Shown: piece after piece, positions 52,428-61,742 of the stretch
Layout: each line of letters starts with the position of its first letter
How positions within the stretch are numbered: the first letter of the stretch is position 1
Assembly: GCF_026261605.1 (NCBI RefSeq)
Contig: NZ_CP102486.1
Coordinates: forward strand, 3,534,001 to 3,598,000
Source: Dechloromonas sp. A34
GTDB taxonomy: Bacteria > Pseudomonadota > Gammaproteobacteria > Burkholderiales > Rhodocyclaceae
Length of the DNA: 64,000 nucleotides
Direction: 5' to 3'
The notes under the pieces: generated by a model
What the model saw: only the letters and a program-made list of their open reading frames with translations
Database searches by the model: none
Told to the model about the DNA's origin: nothing
Made by a program: the position numbers and the translations under genes

Positions 52428-54221
52428 TTAGAAAACTTCGTCGCCCATCCCGGCCAGCGCGGCATCGCCGGCTTTGACCGTCTCGGCAAAAGCCGCGGCC
52501 TGCGGCAACAACTGGTCGGCATAGAAGCGGGCGGTGGCGATCTTGGCGCGGTAGAAGGCCTGGTCGCCCTCGCCCGTCTCTAGATAGCCGGCTGCCGCCA
52601 GTGCCGCTTTGCCCATGAACCAGCCACCACAGACGGTAACCGCCAGATGCAGGTAGGGAACGGCGGCGGTCAGCGCGCCGGAAAGGCCGCTCTTGGCGTT
52701 GGCGGCGAGCCATTCGGTGGCGCCCGTCCAGGCTTGCAGGCTGGCCCCGAGGCGCAGGCCGATGGCTTGCAGTTCCGGGCGTGAAGAAGCGAGCAGCGCC
52801 TTGGCCGTGGCATGGACTTCGCCGAAGACGATGCGGGCGGTGGCGCCCTGGTCGCGCATCAGTTTGCGGAACAGCAGGTCGTTGGCCTGGATGCCGGTCG
52901 TGCCTTCGTAGATGGTGGTGATCCGCGAGTCGCGCCAGTGCTGGGCGGCACCGGTTTCCTCGATGAAGCCCATGCCGCCGTAGATCTGGATGCCGAGCGA
53001 GGTGACGTCGATGCCCATTTCGGTGCCGCCGCCCTTGACGATGGGGATCATGAATTCGGCGAGATAGAGAGCGTTCTTGCGGGCCTCGGCGTCGGGCAGG
53101 CCGTGGGCGCGGTCGAGCAGGCCGGAGGTGTAGTAGGTAACGGCGCGGCAGGCTTCGACGCGGCACTTCATGAGCATGAGCATGCGGCGGATATCGGGGT
53201 GCTTGTCGAGGGTGACCAGCGCTTCACCGGTGATCGCATCACGCCCCTGCTTGCATTCGCGGGCGTAGCCCAGGGCCTGCTGGTAGGCCCGTTCGCCGAG
53301 CGCGATGCCCTGCAGGCCGACGCCGAGGCGGGCTTCGTTCATCATGATGAACATGTATTCGAGGCCGCGGTTCGGCTCGCCGAGCAGGTAGCCGACGGCG
53401 CCGCCGTTGTCGCCATAGGACATGACACAAGTAGGACTGGCGTGGATGCCGAGCTTGTGTTCGATTGAGACGCAGTGCGCGTCGTTGCGCGCACCGAGCG
53501 AGCCGTCGGCATTGACCAGGAATTTGGGCACCAGGAACATCGAGATGCCCTTCACCCCGGCCGGCGCATCGGGCAGGCGGGCGAGCACGAGGTGGACGAT
53601 GTTGTCCGTCATGTCGTGGTCGCCGTAGGTGATGAAGATCTTCTGGCCGAAGACGCGGTAGCTGCCGTCGGCCTGTGGCTCAGCACGGGAGCGGATCAGG
53701 GCCAGATCGGAGCCGGCCTGCGGCTCGGTCAGGTTCATGGTGCCGGTCCATTTGCCGGTGACCATCTTTTCCAGATAGATCGCCTTCAGTTCGTCGCTAG
53801 CGCAGGTCAGCAGCGCCTCGACGGCGCCGGTGGTGAGCAAGGGGCCGAGCGAGAAGGACAGATTGGCCGAGCAGACCATCTCCTTGACGGCGATGGCCAG
53901 CGTGTCGGGCAGGCCCTGGCCGCCGAACTCGGTCGGCGAGGCGATGCCGTTCCAACCGGCATTGCGGAAGGCCTTGTAGGCTTCCTTCCAGCCGGTCGGG
54001 GTGGTGACGCCACCGGCGGTAAGCTTGCAGCCTTCCTGGTCGCCGATCCGGTTGAGCGGGGCCAGCACCTCGCCGGAGAATTTGGCCGCTTCGTCGAGAA
54101 TGGCGTCGGCGAGGTCCGGGGTTGCTTCTTCATAACCGACGATCTGGCTGAGCTCCTTGAAGCCGGCCAGTTCGTCCATCACAAAACGCATGTCTTTTAC
54201 GGGCGCACGGTAGTCGCTCAT
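52428..54221 (-). CDS. Acyl-CoA dehydrogenase (with C-terminal DUF-type extension)
   Basis: A 597-residue flavoprotein of the long acyl-CoA dehydrogenase type (family plus C-terminal Acyl-CoA_dh_C-like domain). Signatures: MNLTEPQAGSDLALIRSRAE, VFGQKIFITYGDHDMTDNIVHLVLAR, GIQIYGGMGFIEETGAAQHWRDSRITTIYEGTTGIQANDL. It carries out the first step of beta-oxidation, passing electrons to ETF. The start at 54221 follows AAAGGAG. It is the last gene of a leftward beta-oxidation run and ends 10 bp from the integrase pseudogene. Confidence 0.9.
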   Translation of the reverse strand: MSDYRAPVKDMRFVMDELAGFKELSQIVGYEEATPDLADAILDEAAKFSGEVLAPLNRIGDQEGCKLTAGGVTTPTGWKEAYKAFRNAGWNGIASPTEFGGQGLPDTLAIAVKEMVCSANLSFSLGPLLTTGAVEALLTCASDELKAIYLEKMVTGKWTGTMNLTEPQAGSDLALIRSRAEPQADGSYRVFGQKIFITYGDHDMTDNIVHLVLARLPDAPAGVKGISMFLVPKFLVNADGSLGARNDAHCVSIEHKLGIHASPTCVMSYGDNGGAVGYLLGEPNRGLEYMFIMMNEARLGVGLQGIALGERAYQQALGYARECKQGRDAITGEALVTLDKHPDIRRMLMLMKCRVEACRAVTYYTSGLLDRAHGLPDAEARKNALYLAEFMIPIVKGGGTEMGIDVTSLGIQIYGGMGFIEETGAAQHWRDSRITTIYEGTTGIQANDLLFRKLMRDQGATARIVFGEVHATAKALLASSRPELQAIGLRLGASLQAWTGATEWLAANAKSGLSGALTAAVPYLHLAVTVCGGWFMGKAALAAAGYLETGEGDQAFYRAKIATARFYADQLLPQAAAFAETVKAGDAALAGMGDEVF

Positions 54222-54247
54222 GTTTGCTGTCTCCTTTGGTCTTTTTG

Positions 54248-55195
54248 TCAGAATGGGTTGCTGCACAACGCCGCCTTGGCGGTGCAGTATTCGTCCTTCA
54301 GGCGGGCGACCAGGGCAGCTGCCGGCAGGACCTCGTCGATGTTGCCGACGCCCTGCCCGGCCCCCCAGATATCCTTCCAGGCCTTGGCGGCCGTGGCGCC
54401 GCCAAAGTTCATCGCGGTCTTGTCCTTGTCCGGCAGGTTGTCGGGGTCGAGTCCGGCGGCGAGGATGCTCTTCTTCAGGTAGTTGCCGTGCACGCCGGTG
54501 AAATACGGGGTGTAGACGACATCGGCTGCGGCCGAGTCGAGAATGGCCTGCTTGTAGGTTTCGGCGGCATGCGCTTCGTGGGTGGCGATGAAGCGCGTGC
54601 CGATGTAGGCGAAATCGGCGCCCATCGCCTGCGCGGCGAGGATGGCGCTGCCGTTGGCGATGGCGCCGGAGAGCGCGATCGGGCCGTCGTAGAACTTGCG
54701 GATTTCGCCGACCAGCGCGAAGGGGCTGAGCATGCCGGCATGGCCACCGGCCCCGGCGCAGACCAGGATCAGGCCATCGACGCCGGCCTCCAGCGCCTTT
54801 TCAGCATGGCGCACGCTGATCACGTCGTGGAAGACTTGGCCGCCGTAGGCATGGACGTGCGGCACGATCTCGTTCGGGGCGCGCAGGCTGGTGATGATCA
54901 GCGGCACCTGGTGCTGCACGCAGAGCGCCATGTCGTGCTCGAGGCGCTCGTTCGACTGGTGGATGATCTGGTTGACCGCGAACGGCGCCGCCTTCGGGTC
55001 GGCGGCCAGTTCGGTCTTGATCCGGGTCAGCCATTCGTCGAGCATTTCCTTGGGGCGGGCGTTGAGCGCCGGGAAGGAGCCGATGACGCCGCTCTTGCAC
55101 TGGGCGATGACGAGGTCGGGATTGGAGACGATGAACATCGGCGCACAGATCACCGGCAGCGTCAGGTTCTTGTTCAGTGATGCAGGAATCGGCAT
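54248..55195 (-). CDS. NAD(P)H-dependent flavin oxidoreductase / nitronate monooxygenase family
   Basis: A 315-residue TIM-barrel FMN enzyme of the 2-nitropropane dioxygenase family: LPVICAPMFIVSNPDLVIAQCKSGVIGSFP at the N-terminus, GVDGLILVCAGAGGHAG and ANGSAILAAQAMGADFAYIGTRF for FMN binding. In fatty-acid clusters members often act as NADH:quinone or enoyl reductases; nitronate oxidation is the other option. The ATG overlaps the acyl-CoA ligase stop by one base (TAATG). Confidence 0.85.
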   Translation of the reverse strand: MPIPASLNKNLTLPVICAPMFIVSNPDLVIAQCKSGVIGSFPALNARPKEMLDEWLTRIKTELAADPKAAPFAVNQIIHQSNERLEHDMALCVQHQVPLIITSLRAPNEIVPHVHAYGGQVFHDVISVRHAEKALEAGVDGLILVCAGAGGHAGMLSPFALVGEIRKFYDGPIALSGAIANGSAILAAQAMGADFAYIGTRFIATHEAHAAETYKQAILDSAAADVVYTPYFTGVHGNYLKKSILAAGLDPDNLPDKDKTAMNFGGATAAKAWKDIWGAGQGVGNIDEVLPAAALVARLKDEYCTAKAALCSNPF

Positions 55196-56855
55196 TACGC
55201 CCCCTCTTTCAGTGCGCGACGCAGGATCTTGCCGACATTGGTGCGCGGCAGGTCGTCGCGGAATTCGACATGCTTGGGAATCTTGTAGCCGGTCAGCAGG
55301 CCGCGGCAGTGCTCAATCAGCATGCGCTCGGTGACGCTCGGGTCCTTGCGCACCACGAAGATCTTCACCGCCTCGCCGGAATGCTCGTCGGCAACGCCGA
55401 TCGCTGCCACGTCGCGCACTCCGGGATGCATGGCGACTGCCTCTTCGACTTCGTTGGGATAGACGTTGAAGCCCGAGACCAGAATCATGTCCTTCTTGCG
55501 GTCGACCAGGAAAACATAACCCTGCGGATCGACGTAGCCCATGTCGCCGGTGCGCAGGAAGCCGTCCGGGTGGAAAGCGTTCTCGGTTTCGCCCGGACGC
55601 TGCCAGTAGCCCTTCATGACCTGCGGCCCGCGAATACAGATTTCGCCGACCTGGGTCAGCGGCACTTCGGCCCCGACATCGTCGCGGATCGAAATTTCGG
55701 TCGAGGAAATCGGCAGGCCGATGGCGCCGTTGAAGGCCTTCATGTCGAGCGGATTGATGGTCGCCGCCGGCGAGGTCTCGGTCAGGCCGTAAGCCTGCAA
55801 GAGCGCGTTACCGGTCACCTTCTGCCAGCGATCGGCAACCGGTCCCTGCACCGCCATGCCGCCGCCCAGTGTGACGTTCATGGTCGAGAAATCGAGCTTC
55901 TCGAATTCCGGATTGTTGAGCAGCGCATTGAACAGCGTGTTGACCCCGGTCACCACGGTCACCGGATACTTGGCCCATTCCTTGATGAAACCCGGAATGT
56001 CGCGCGGATTGGCGATCAGCAGGTTGCGGGCGCCGATCATCAGGAAGGTCAGGCAGTTCGCGGTCAGCGCGAAGATGTGATACAGCGGCAGCGCGGTGAT
56101 GATGAATTCCTGGCCATCGCGCACCACCGGCTTGATCCAGGCATGGGCCTGCATCACGTTGGCGGCGATGTTGGCATGGGTCAGCATCGCGCCCTTGGAT
56201 ATGCCGGTCGTGCCCCGGTGTATTGCAGGAAGGCGACATCGTCATGGTCCAGCGCCACCGGCTGCCAACCATGCCGCCGCCCGGTCGCCAGCGCCGACTT
56301 GAAGCCGATGGCCCCGGGAATCTTCCAGGCCGGGACCAGCTTCTTGACGTGGCGGACGACCAGATTGACCAGCATGCCCTTCAAGGCGCCGAGCATCTCG
56401 CCCATCGGCGTGACCACGACATGCTTGATTGCCGTGTGGGCGATCACCTGGTCCAGCGTATGCGCGAAGTTCTCGACGATGACGATGGCCACCGCCCCCG
56501 AGTCCTTCAACTGGTGTTCCAGTTCGCGCGGGGTATAGAGCGGGTTGCAATTGACCACGACGCAGCCGGCGCGCAGGGTGCCGAACAGCGCCACCGGATA
56601 TTGCAGCAGGTTGGGCATCATCAAGGCCACCCGATCGCCCTTTTTCAGGCCCAGCGACTGCAGCCAGCCGGCGAAAGCCTTGCTCTCCGCATCGAGCTGA
56701 CCGTAGGTCATTTCGTGGTCCATGCTGAGGTAGGCCACCTTGTCGGCGAACCGGGTGCAGGCGGTCTCGAACAATGCGACCAGCGAGGGCACATTATCGA
56801 TGCTGATTTCGGCTGGTACGCCTTGCGGGTAACTCTTGAGCCAGATCTTTTCCAT
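55195..56855 (-). pseudogene. Long-chain acyl-CoA ligase, split by one missing base
   Basis: Two frames together give a complete FadD-type ligase (~553 residues). The first (56855-56181) covers the N-terminal part and runs off at [13 protein letters not shown]. The second (from 56187) begins [17 protein letters not shown] and includes YGLTETSP, the acyl-adenylate motif ([22 protein letters not shown]) and the C-terminal lysine region. Adding one G to the GGGG run at 56213-56216 restores the AMP-binding motif [16 protein letters not shown], so the break sits in the P-loop itself. The surrounding genes are intact, which favours a sequencing error over true decay, but a real mutation is possible. 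Confidence 0.85.
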
Positions 56856-56877
56856 TATTGTCTCCTCCTGTTATGCC

Positions 56878-57453
56878 CTAGCTGCCGAGCAGCGCCTTCT
56901 TCAACGAAGCGTCAGCCGGCTTGTCGCCCAGCCAGACCCTGAGCAACGCCTTGGCAAAATTCGCTCCCGCCACCTTGCCGCGGCTCTCGCCATTGAGGCT
57001 GACCCCGACGCCTTCGCTCGTGAAGTCGATGGCTATGCTATCGCCTTCGCGGACCTTGCCGATGCCTTTCATGATCGTCGCCAGTTGGTCGGCCTGCGGC
57101 TTTAGCTCGGCCAGCTCGGCCGGCGTGAGGTTGTTTTTCAGGCCGTCGTCGAGCGCGCCATGTAGCGACTCCGCATCCATGTCGCGCAACATGCGCATCA
57201 CCATCCGGCGCGGCGCCGTGCTGTCATAGACGCCGGCCGGCATCGTCGATTTCTGGCCGACGTAGAGCGCGCCGACATAAACCTTGATGAACAGCTTGCT
57301 GCGCAGCCCGGCGCCATTGAGCACCAGCTCGCTGCCCCCGACCTTCAGTTTCTCCTCGACCTTGACTCCGGCCACCTCGGCCGCCTGCAGGCCGGGCACC
57401 GCGATCAGGGCGGCAATCAAGACCACCCGGCGCACACTATGCGATGTAATCAT
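56878..57453 (-). CDS. Exported chalcone isomerase-like protein
   Basis: A 191-residue protein with a signal peptide (VRRVVLIAALIAVPGLQA) and the chalcone-isomerase-like pattern of bacterial members: AGVKVEEKLKVGGSELVLNGAGLRSKLFIKVYVGALYV, then RMVMRMLRDMDAESL. Plant relatives bind fatty acids; bacterial ones are periplasmic and of unknown function, so a lipid-binding role fits the surrounding beta-oxidation genes. Its ATG overlaps the upstream DUF4442 gene by 4 bp. Confidence 0.8.
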   Translation of the reverse strand: MITSHSVRRVVLIAALIAVPGLQAAEVAGVKVEEKLKVGGSELVLNGAGLRSKLFIKVYVGALYVGQKSTMPAGVYDSTAPRRMVMRMLRDMDAESLHGALDDGLKNNLTPAELAELKPQADQLATIMKGIGKVREGDSIAIDFTSEGVGVSLNGESRGKVAGANFAKALLRVWLGDKPADASLKKALLGS

Positions 57454-57962
57454 TTGTCTCCTCCACCGGCTTTTTGTCGGTAATAGTTTTTTTCGGCTAT
57501 ATAGACCGTGCGTTCGACCACAGCATGCACGATGCCTTGCCTGTCCTTCAATTCGACCAGATAAGTCCGCTCAAGCTCCGGATTTTCATCCAGCGCCTGC
57601 CTGATTGCCGTCACCTCCTCCGCACTGAGCACGAAATCGGCATACAGCGTCGACATGCCGGGCTTGCGGTAACGGATGCTCGCCGCCTTGTCCCAGACGA
57701 TGAAGCCATCGCCGAGCGCCGCCATCAGCATCATCGGGTGCGCCCCGTCGGTAATCGCGAACAGCGAACCGCCGTAAAGCGAACCGACGATGTTCTTGGT
57801 CTTCCAATTCAGCGGCAGGCGGATGCGGATATGACGCAAGTCCTTGGCGACATGGACCACCCGGCCGCCCGTGCCGCGAAAGGCGGGATGGAGGTTGAAC
57901 CCCATCCGCACCATGCGCGCCCGCCAGGATGGCGAAAGCTTGGCCAGCCAGGCGGGTTTCAT
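57450..57962 (-). CDS. DUF4442 hotdog-fold thioesterase-like protein
   Basis: A 170-residue cytoplasmic protein. RLPLNWKTKNIVGSLYGGSLFAITDGAHPMMLMAAL, followed by VWDKAASIRYRKPG, matches DUF4442, a hotdog-fold group related to acyl-CoA thioesterases. It lies 3 bp after the thiolase gene and overlaps the chalcone-isomerase-like gene, so it may hydrolyse acyl-CoAs in the same pathway. Activity is not shown. Confidence 0.8.
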   Translation of the reverse strand: MKPAWLAKLSPSWRARMVRMGFNLHPAFRGTGGRVVHVAKDLRHIRIRLPLNWKTKNIVGSLYGGSLFAITDGAHPMMLMAALGDGFIVWDKAASIRYRKPGMSTLYADFVLSAEEVTAIRQALDENPELERTYLVELKDRQGIVHAVVERTVYIAEKNYYRQKAGGGDK

Positions 57963-57965
57963 GGC

Positions 57966-59165
57966 TTACAGGACTTCAATGATGCCGGCCGCCCCCATGC
58001 CGGTGCCGATGCACATGGTCACCATGCCGTACTTGCCGCCGGTCCGTTTCAGACCATGGACGACGGTGGCGATCCGGATGGCGCCGGTGGCACCGAGCGG
58101 ATGGCCGAGGGCGATGGCGCCGCCAAGCGGATTGACCTTGGCCGGATTGATATCGAGCTCCTGCATCACGGCAATCGACTGCGCGGCGAAGGCTTCGTTG
58201 AGTTCGATCCAGTCGAGGTCAGCCTGCTTGATGCCGACCTGGGCCAGCACCTTGGGAATCGCGGCGATCGGGCCGATGCCCATGATCTCCGGCGCCACAC
58301 CGCCGACCGCGTAGCCAGCGAAGCGGGCAAGCGGAGTCAGGTTGTGTTCGCGCAGCACCTTCTCCGAAACCAGCATCACGGCACCGGCCCCGTCGGACAT
58401 CTGCGAGGAATTGCCGGCAGTGACCGAGCCACGGGCATGGAACACCGGCTTTAGCTTGGCCAGCTTGTCGAGCGCGGAATCGGGGCGCGGGCCTTCGTCG
58501 GTATCGGCGATCCGCTCGCGGATGCGAATCTCGCCGGAAGCCAGGTCAGGCAGGCTTTCGCGGATGGTGTAAGGGGAAATCTCGGCCTTGAAATGACCGG
58601 CCGCAATGGCTGCACAAGCCCGGCGGTGCGACTCGACGGCGAAGGCATCCTGCGCCTCGCGGCTGACCTGCCACTGGCTGGCGACTTTCTCGGCGGTCAG
58701 GCCCATGCCGTAGGCGATGCCGATGTTTTCCTCCTTGGCGAAGATGGCCGGGTTCATCGACATCTTGTTGCCCATGATCTGCGGCATGACGCTCATCGAC
58801 TCGGTGCCGGCGGCGATCATCACATCGGCCAGGCCGAGGCGAATCTGGTTGGCGGCATCGGCCACCGCCTGCACCCCGGAGGAGCAGAAGCGGTTGATCG
58901 TGATGCCCGGTACGGTAATCGGCAGCCCGGCCAGCAAGAGTCCGATGCGGGCGACGTTCATGCCCTGCTCGGCTTCCGGCATGGCGCAGCCGACGATGAC
59001 GTCGCCGATGCGCGCCGGATCGATGCCCGGCACCTGGGCGACGACGGCCTTGATGACGTGGGCCAGCATGTCGTCCGGCCGCACGTTCTTGAACATGCCA
59101 TTCTTCTTGGCCACCGGCAGACGGGTGGCGGCGACGATGTAAGCGTCTTGTATCTGTTTGCTCAT
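57966..59165 (-). CDS. fadA: Acetyl-CoA acyltransferase (3-ketoacyl-CoA thiolase)
   Basis: A 399-residue thiolase with the nucleophilic Cys in NRFCSSGVQAV, the His in GGAIALGHPLGATGA and the second active Cys in MVTMCIGTGMGAAGI. It cleaves 3-ketoacyl-CoA in the last step of beta-oxidation. It lies 22 bp after the hydroxyacyl-CoA dehydrogenase gene and probably forms a trifunctional complex with it. Other thiolases share these motifs, so the fadA name rests on context. Confidence 0.9.
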   Translation of the reverse strand: MSKQIQDAYIVAATRLPVAKKNGMFKNVRPDDMLAHVIKAVVAQVPGIDPARIGDVIVGCAMPEAEQGMNVARIGLLLAGLPITVPGITINRFCSSGVQAVADAANQIRLGLADVMIAAGTESMSVMPQIMGNKMSMNPAIFAKEENIGIAYGMGLTAEKVASQWQVSREAQDAFAVESHRRACAAIAAGHFKAEISPYTIRESLPDLASGEIRIRERIADTDEGPRPDSALDKLAKLKPVFHARGSVTAGNSSQMSDGAGAVMLVSEKVLREHNLTPLARFAGYAVGGVAPEIMGIGPIAAIPKVLAQVGIKQADLDWIELNEAFAAQSIAVMQELDINPAKVNPLGGAIALGHPLGATGAIRIATVVHGLKRTGGKYGMVTMCIGTGMGAAGIIEVL

Positions 59166-59187
59166 TTGTTTTGTCTCCTCGACCCGA

Positions 59188-61587
59188 TTAGTTACGCAAA
59201 GGCTTGCCGGTATCCAGCGTGTGCTTGATCCGGGCCTGGGTTTCGGGGATTTTCAGCAGTTCGACGAACAGCCGGCGCTCGACGGTAATCAGCCATTCCT
59301 CATCGACTAGGCTGCCGGTTTCGACCTCACCACCGCACAGGGCGATGGCGGCCGACTTGGCGACCTTGTAGTCGTGGGCGGAAATCATGCCGCCTTCCTT
59401 CATGTTCACCAGCATCATCTCGAAGGTCGCGATACCGTTTTTGCCGGCCACCGGAATGGCGCGCGGCATCAAGGGCGGCGCGTAGCCGGCATCGGCCAGG
59501 GCGCGGGCTTCCTTGATGGCGACAAACAGCAGCTCGTTGGCGTTGAACAGGATGGTGTCGGTCGGCTTGGCGAAGCCGTAATCGACCGCCTCGACGGCGC
59601 TCTTGGCGACCTTGGCCATGGCGATGGTCATGAACACCGGCTGCAGGAAGTTGAACACTTCGCCCGGTGTTGCCGACTGGGCGGCCCAGTCGGCGGCGCG
59701 CACGGCGAATTCCTTGCAGCCGCCACCGGCCGGGATCAGGCCGACCCCGGCTTCGACGAGGCCGATATAGCTTTCCAGGGCCATCACCCGTTTGGCGGCA
59801 TGCATCACGAACTCGCAACCGCCGCCCAGGGCCATGCCCTGCACCGCAGCGACGGTCGGCACCTGAGCATATTTCAGGGTCTGCGAGGCGCGCTGGAACT
59901 TCTCGACGGTAGCCTCCAGTTCCTCGAACTGGCCGGCGGCGATGGCCTCGGTCACCTGGGCCAGGTTGGCCCCGACGGCGAACGGCGCCTCGTGCCAGAT
60001 CACCACGCCATCGAGCGTCTGCTCGGCCTGACGGACGGCAGCGATCATGCCGTCGAGCACCTCGTTGCCGATGGTGTGCATCTTGGACTTCACGGAAATG
60101 ATGCCGATCCCGGCATCGACTGCCGGCAGTGTCCATAGGCGAACACCGTCGTTCTCATAGAGCGTCTCGCCGGATTTTTCCGGCGTCGAGGCGCCCTCAC
60201 CGAGCACGGTCTCCGGGAAAATCTGCCGTTGGTAGACCGGCAGGTTCGAGCGGTCGATATAGCGCTGCTCGCGCGCCGACCACGAACCGAACGGCGTATG
60301 CACGCCGGTGCGGCCGGCTTCCAGCGCCCACTCCGGCAAGGGCGTGGCGCTCATCGCCTTGCCGGCGGCGATGTCGGCGGCGACCGCCTGCGCGATCTCG
60401 CCCCAGCCGGCGGCCTGCCAGGTTTCGAACGGGCCCTGCGCCCAGCCGAAGCCCCAGCGCATGGCGAAGTCGAGATCGCGGGCATTGTCGGCGACGTTTT
60501 CGAGCTGAACGGCGGCGTAATGGAAGATGTCGCGGAAGATGGCCCACAGGAACTGGGCTTGCGGGTGGGCGAAAGCGCGCAGCGCGGCGAACTTCTCGGC
60601 CGGATTGCGGTTTTTCAGGATGGCGGCGACTTCGTCGGCAATCTCGCCGGCCGAGGTACGGTAATCCTGCTGGCCCAGGTCGAGTACCTGGATTTCCTTG
60701 CCCTGCTTGCGGAAGATGCCGCAGCGCGTCTTCTGGCCGAGCGCACCTTTGCCGATCAGCGCCTGCAGCCAGACCGGGCTGGTGAAGTACGGGTGCCACG
60801 GGTCGTTGGGCAACGTGTCCTGCATGGTCTTCACGACATGGGCCAGCGTATCGAGACCGACGACGTCGGCAGTCCGGTAGGTGGCGCTCTTTGGACGGCC
60901 GATCTTCGGCCCGGTCAGCGCATCGACTTCATCGAAGCCGAGGCCGAAGGCGGCCGTGTGATGCATGACCGCCAGGATCGAAAAGACGCCGATGCGGTTG
61001 GCCACGAAATTCGGGGTATCGAGCGCCCGGATGACGCCCTTGCCGAGGCGCGAGGTCAGCCAGGTTTCGAGCGCATCGAGCGTGCCGGCGTCGGTGCTTT
61101 GCGTACCGATGATCTCGACCAGATGCATGTAGCGCGGCGGGTTGAAAAAATGGATGCCGCAGAAGCGCGGCCGGACAGCGGCCGGCAGGCCTTCGGCCAG
61201 CGTATTGATCGACAGGCCCGAGGTATTGGAAGCGACCACGGTGTTGGCGCCGAGATGCGGCGCGATCTTGGCATAGAGGTCGTTCTTCCAGTCCATACGT
61301 TCGGCGATGGCTTCGATCACCAGATCGCAGTCGGCGAGCAGCGGCAGGTGCTCGTCGTAGTTGGCGGCATCGATGAACTTCAGCTTGTCCTTGTTGGCCA
61401 GCGGTGCCGGGTCCAGCTTCTTGAGGCCGTCGAGGGCCTTCCTGACGACACCGTTCTTGTCTCCTTCTTTCGCCGGCAGGTCGAACAACACGACCGGCAC
61501 GTTGGCGTTGGCGAGGTGCGCAGCAATTTGCGCCCCCATCACGCCGGCGCCGAGCACGGCGGCTTTCTTCACGATCAGCTTGTTCAA
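59188..61587 (-). CDS. 3-hydroxyacyl-CoA dehydrogenase / enoyl-CoA hydratase fusion (FadN-like)
   Basis: A 799-residue enzyme. The dehydrogenase half comes first (NAD loop GAGVMGAQIAAHLAN; catalytic His region GIHFFNPPRYMHLVEII) and the crotonase-like half follows (VQGMALGGGCEFVMHAAKRV, LVEAGVGLIPAGGGCKE). This order is reversed from E. coli FadB and resembles FadN. The start is TTG at 61587, 7 nt after AAAGGAG, because MNKLIVKKAAVLGAG begins exactly there and no ATG is available. It is the first gene of the leftward operon, with a FadR/PsrA-like palindrome just upstream. Confidence 0.9.
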   Translation of the reverse strand: MNKLIVKKAAVLGAGVMGAQIAAHLANANVPVVLFDLPAKEGDKNGVVRKALDGLKKLDPAPLANKDKLKFIDAANYDEHLPLLADCDLVIEAIAERMDWKNDLYAKIAPHLGANTVVASNTSGLSINTLAEGLPAAVRPRFCGIHFFNPPRYMHLVEIIGTQSTDAGTLDALETWLTSRLGKGVIRALDTPNFVANRIGVFSILAVMHHTAAFGLGFDEVDALTGPKIGRPKSATYRTADVVGLDTLAHVVKTMQDTLPNDPWHPYFTSPVWLQALIGKGALGQKTRCGIFRKQGKEIQVLDLGQQDYRTSAGEIADEVAAILKNRNPAEKFAALRAFAHPQAQFLWAIFRDIFHYAAVQLENVADNARDLDFAMRWGFGWAQGPFETWQAAGWGEIAQAVAADIAAGKAMSATPLPEWALEAGRTGVHTPFGSWSAREQRYIDRSNLPVYQRQIFPETVLGEGASTPEKSGETLYENDGVRLWTLPAVDAGIGIISVKSKMHTIGNEVLDGMIAAVRQAEQTLDGVVIWHEAPFAVGANLAQVTEAIAAGQFEELEATVEKFQRASQTLKYAQVPTVAAVQGMALGGGCEFVMHAAKRVMALESYIGLVEAGVGLIPAGGGCKEFAVRAADWAAQSATPGEVFNFLQPVFMTIAMAKVAKSAVEAVDYGFAKPTDTILFNANELLFVAIKEARALADAGYAPPLMPRAIPVAGKNGIATFEMMLVNMKEGGMISAHDYKVAKSAAIALCGGEVETGSLVDEEWLITVERRLFVELLKIPETQARIKHTLDTGKPLRN

Positions 61588-61620
61588 GCGAGTCTCCTTT
61601 ATGTGTCTTTGTGCACTTCG

Positions 61621-61643
61621 TTCAAATAAAACGAACGTTTGAA
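61621..61643. promoter_or_regulatory. Operator-like palindrome upstream of the beta-oxidation operon
   Basis: TTCAAA...TTTGAA arms 11 bp apart, overlapping the half-site AACGTTTGAA. It lies 34 bp before the operon start and is related to the two boxes at 63093 and 63132, suggesting one fatty-acid-responsive TetR-type repressor. Confidence 0.5.
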
Positions 61644-61690
61644 TTATAGGTCAGCCATGCCAATGGTCAACTATTTTTTAGATCAATTTC

Positions 61691-61716
61691 AAAAAAAATC
61701 CCCGGGCTAGCCGGGG
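61691..61716 (-). terminator. Intrinsic terminator after fadL
   Basis: On the minus strand CCCCGG / CCGGGG with a 5-nt loop is followed by ATTTTTTTT, 27 bp after the fadL stop. Confidence 0.85.
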
Positions 61717-61742
61717 ACAAAATGACGCAAGGAATTCGGTAC

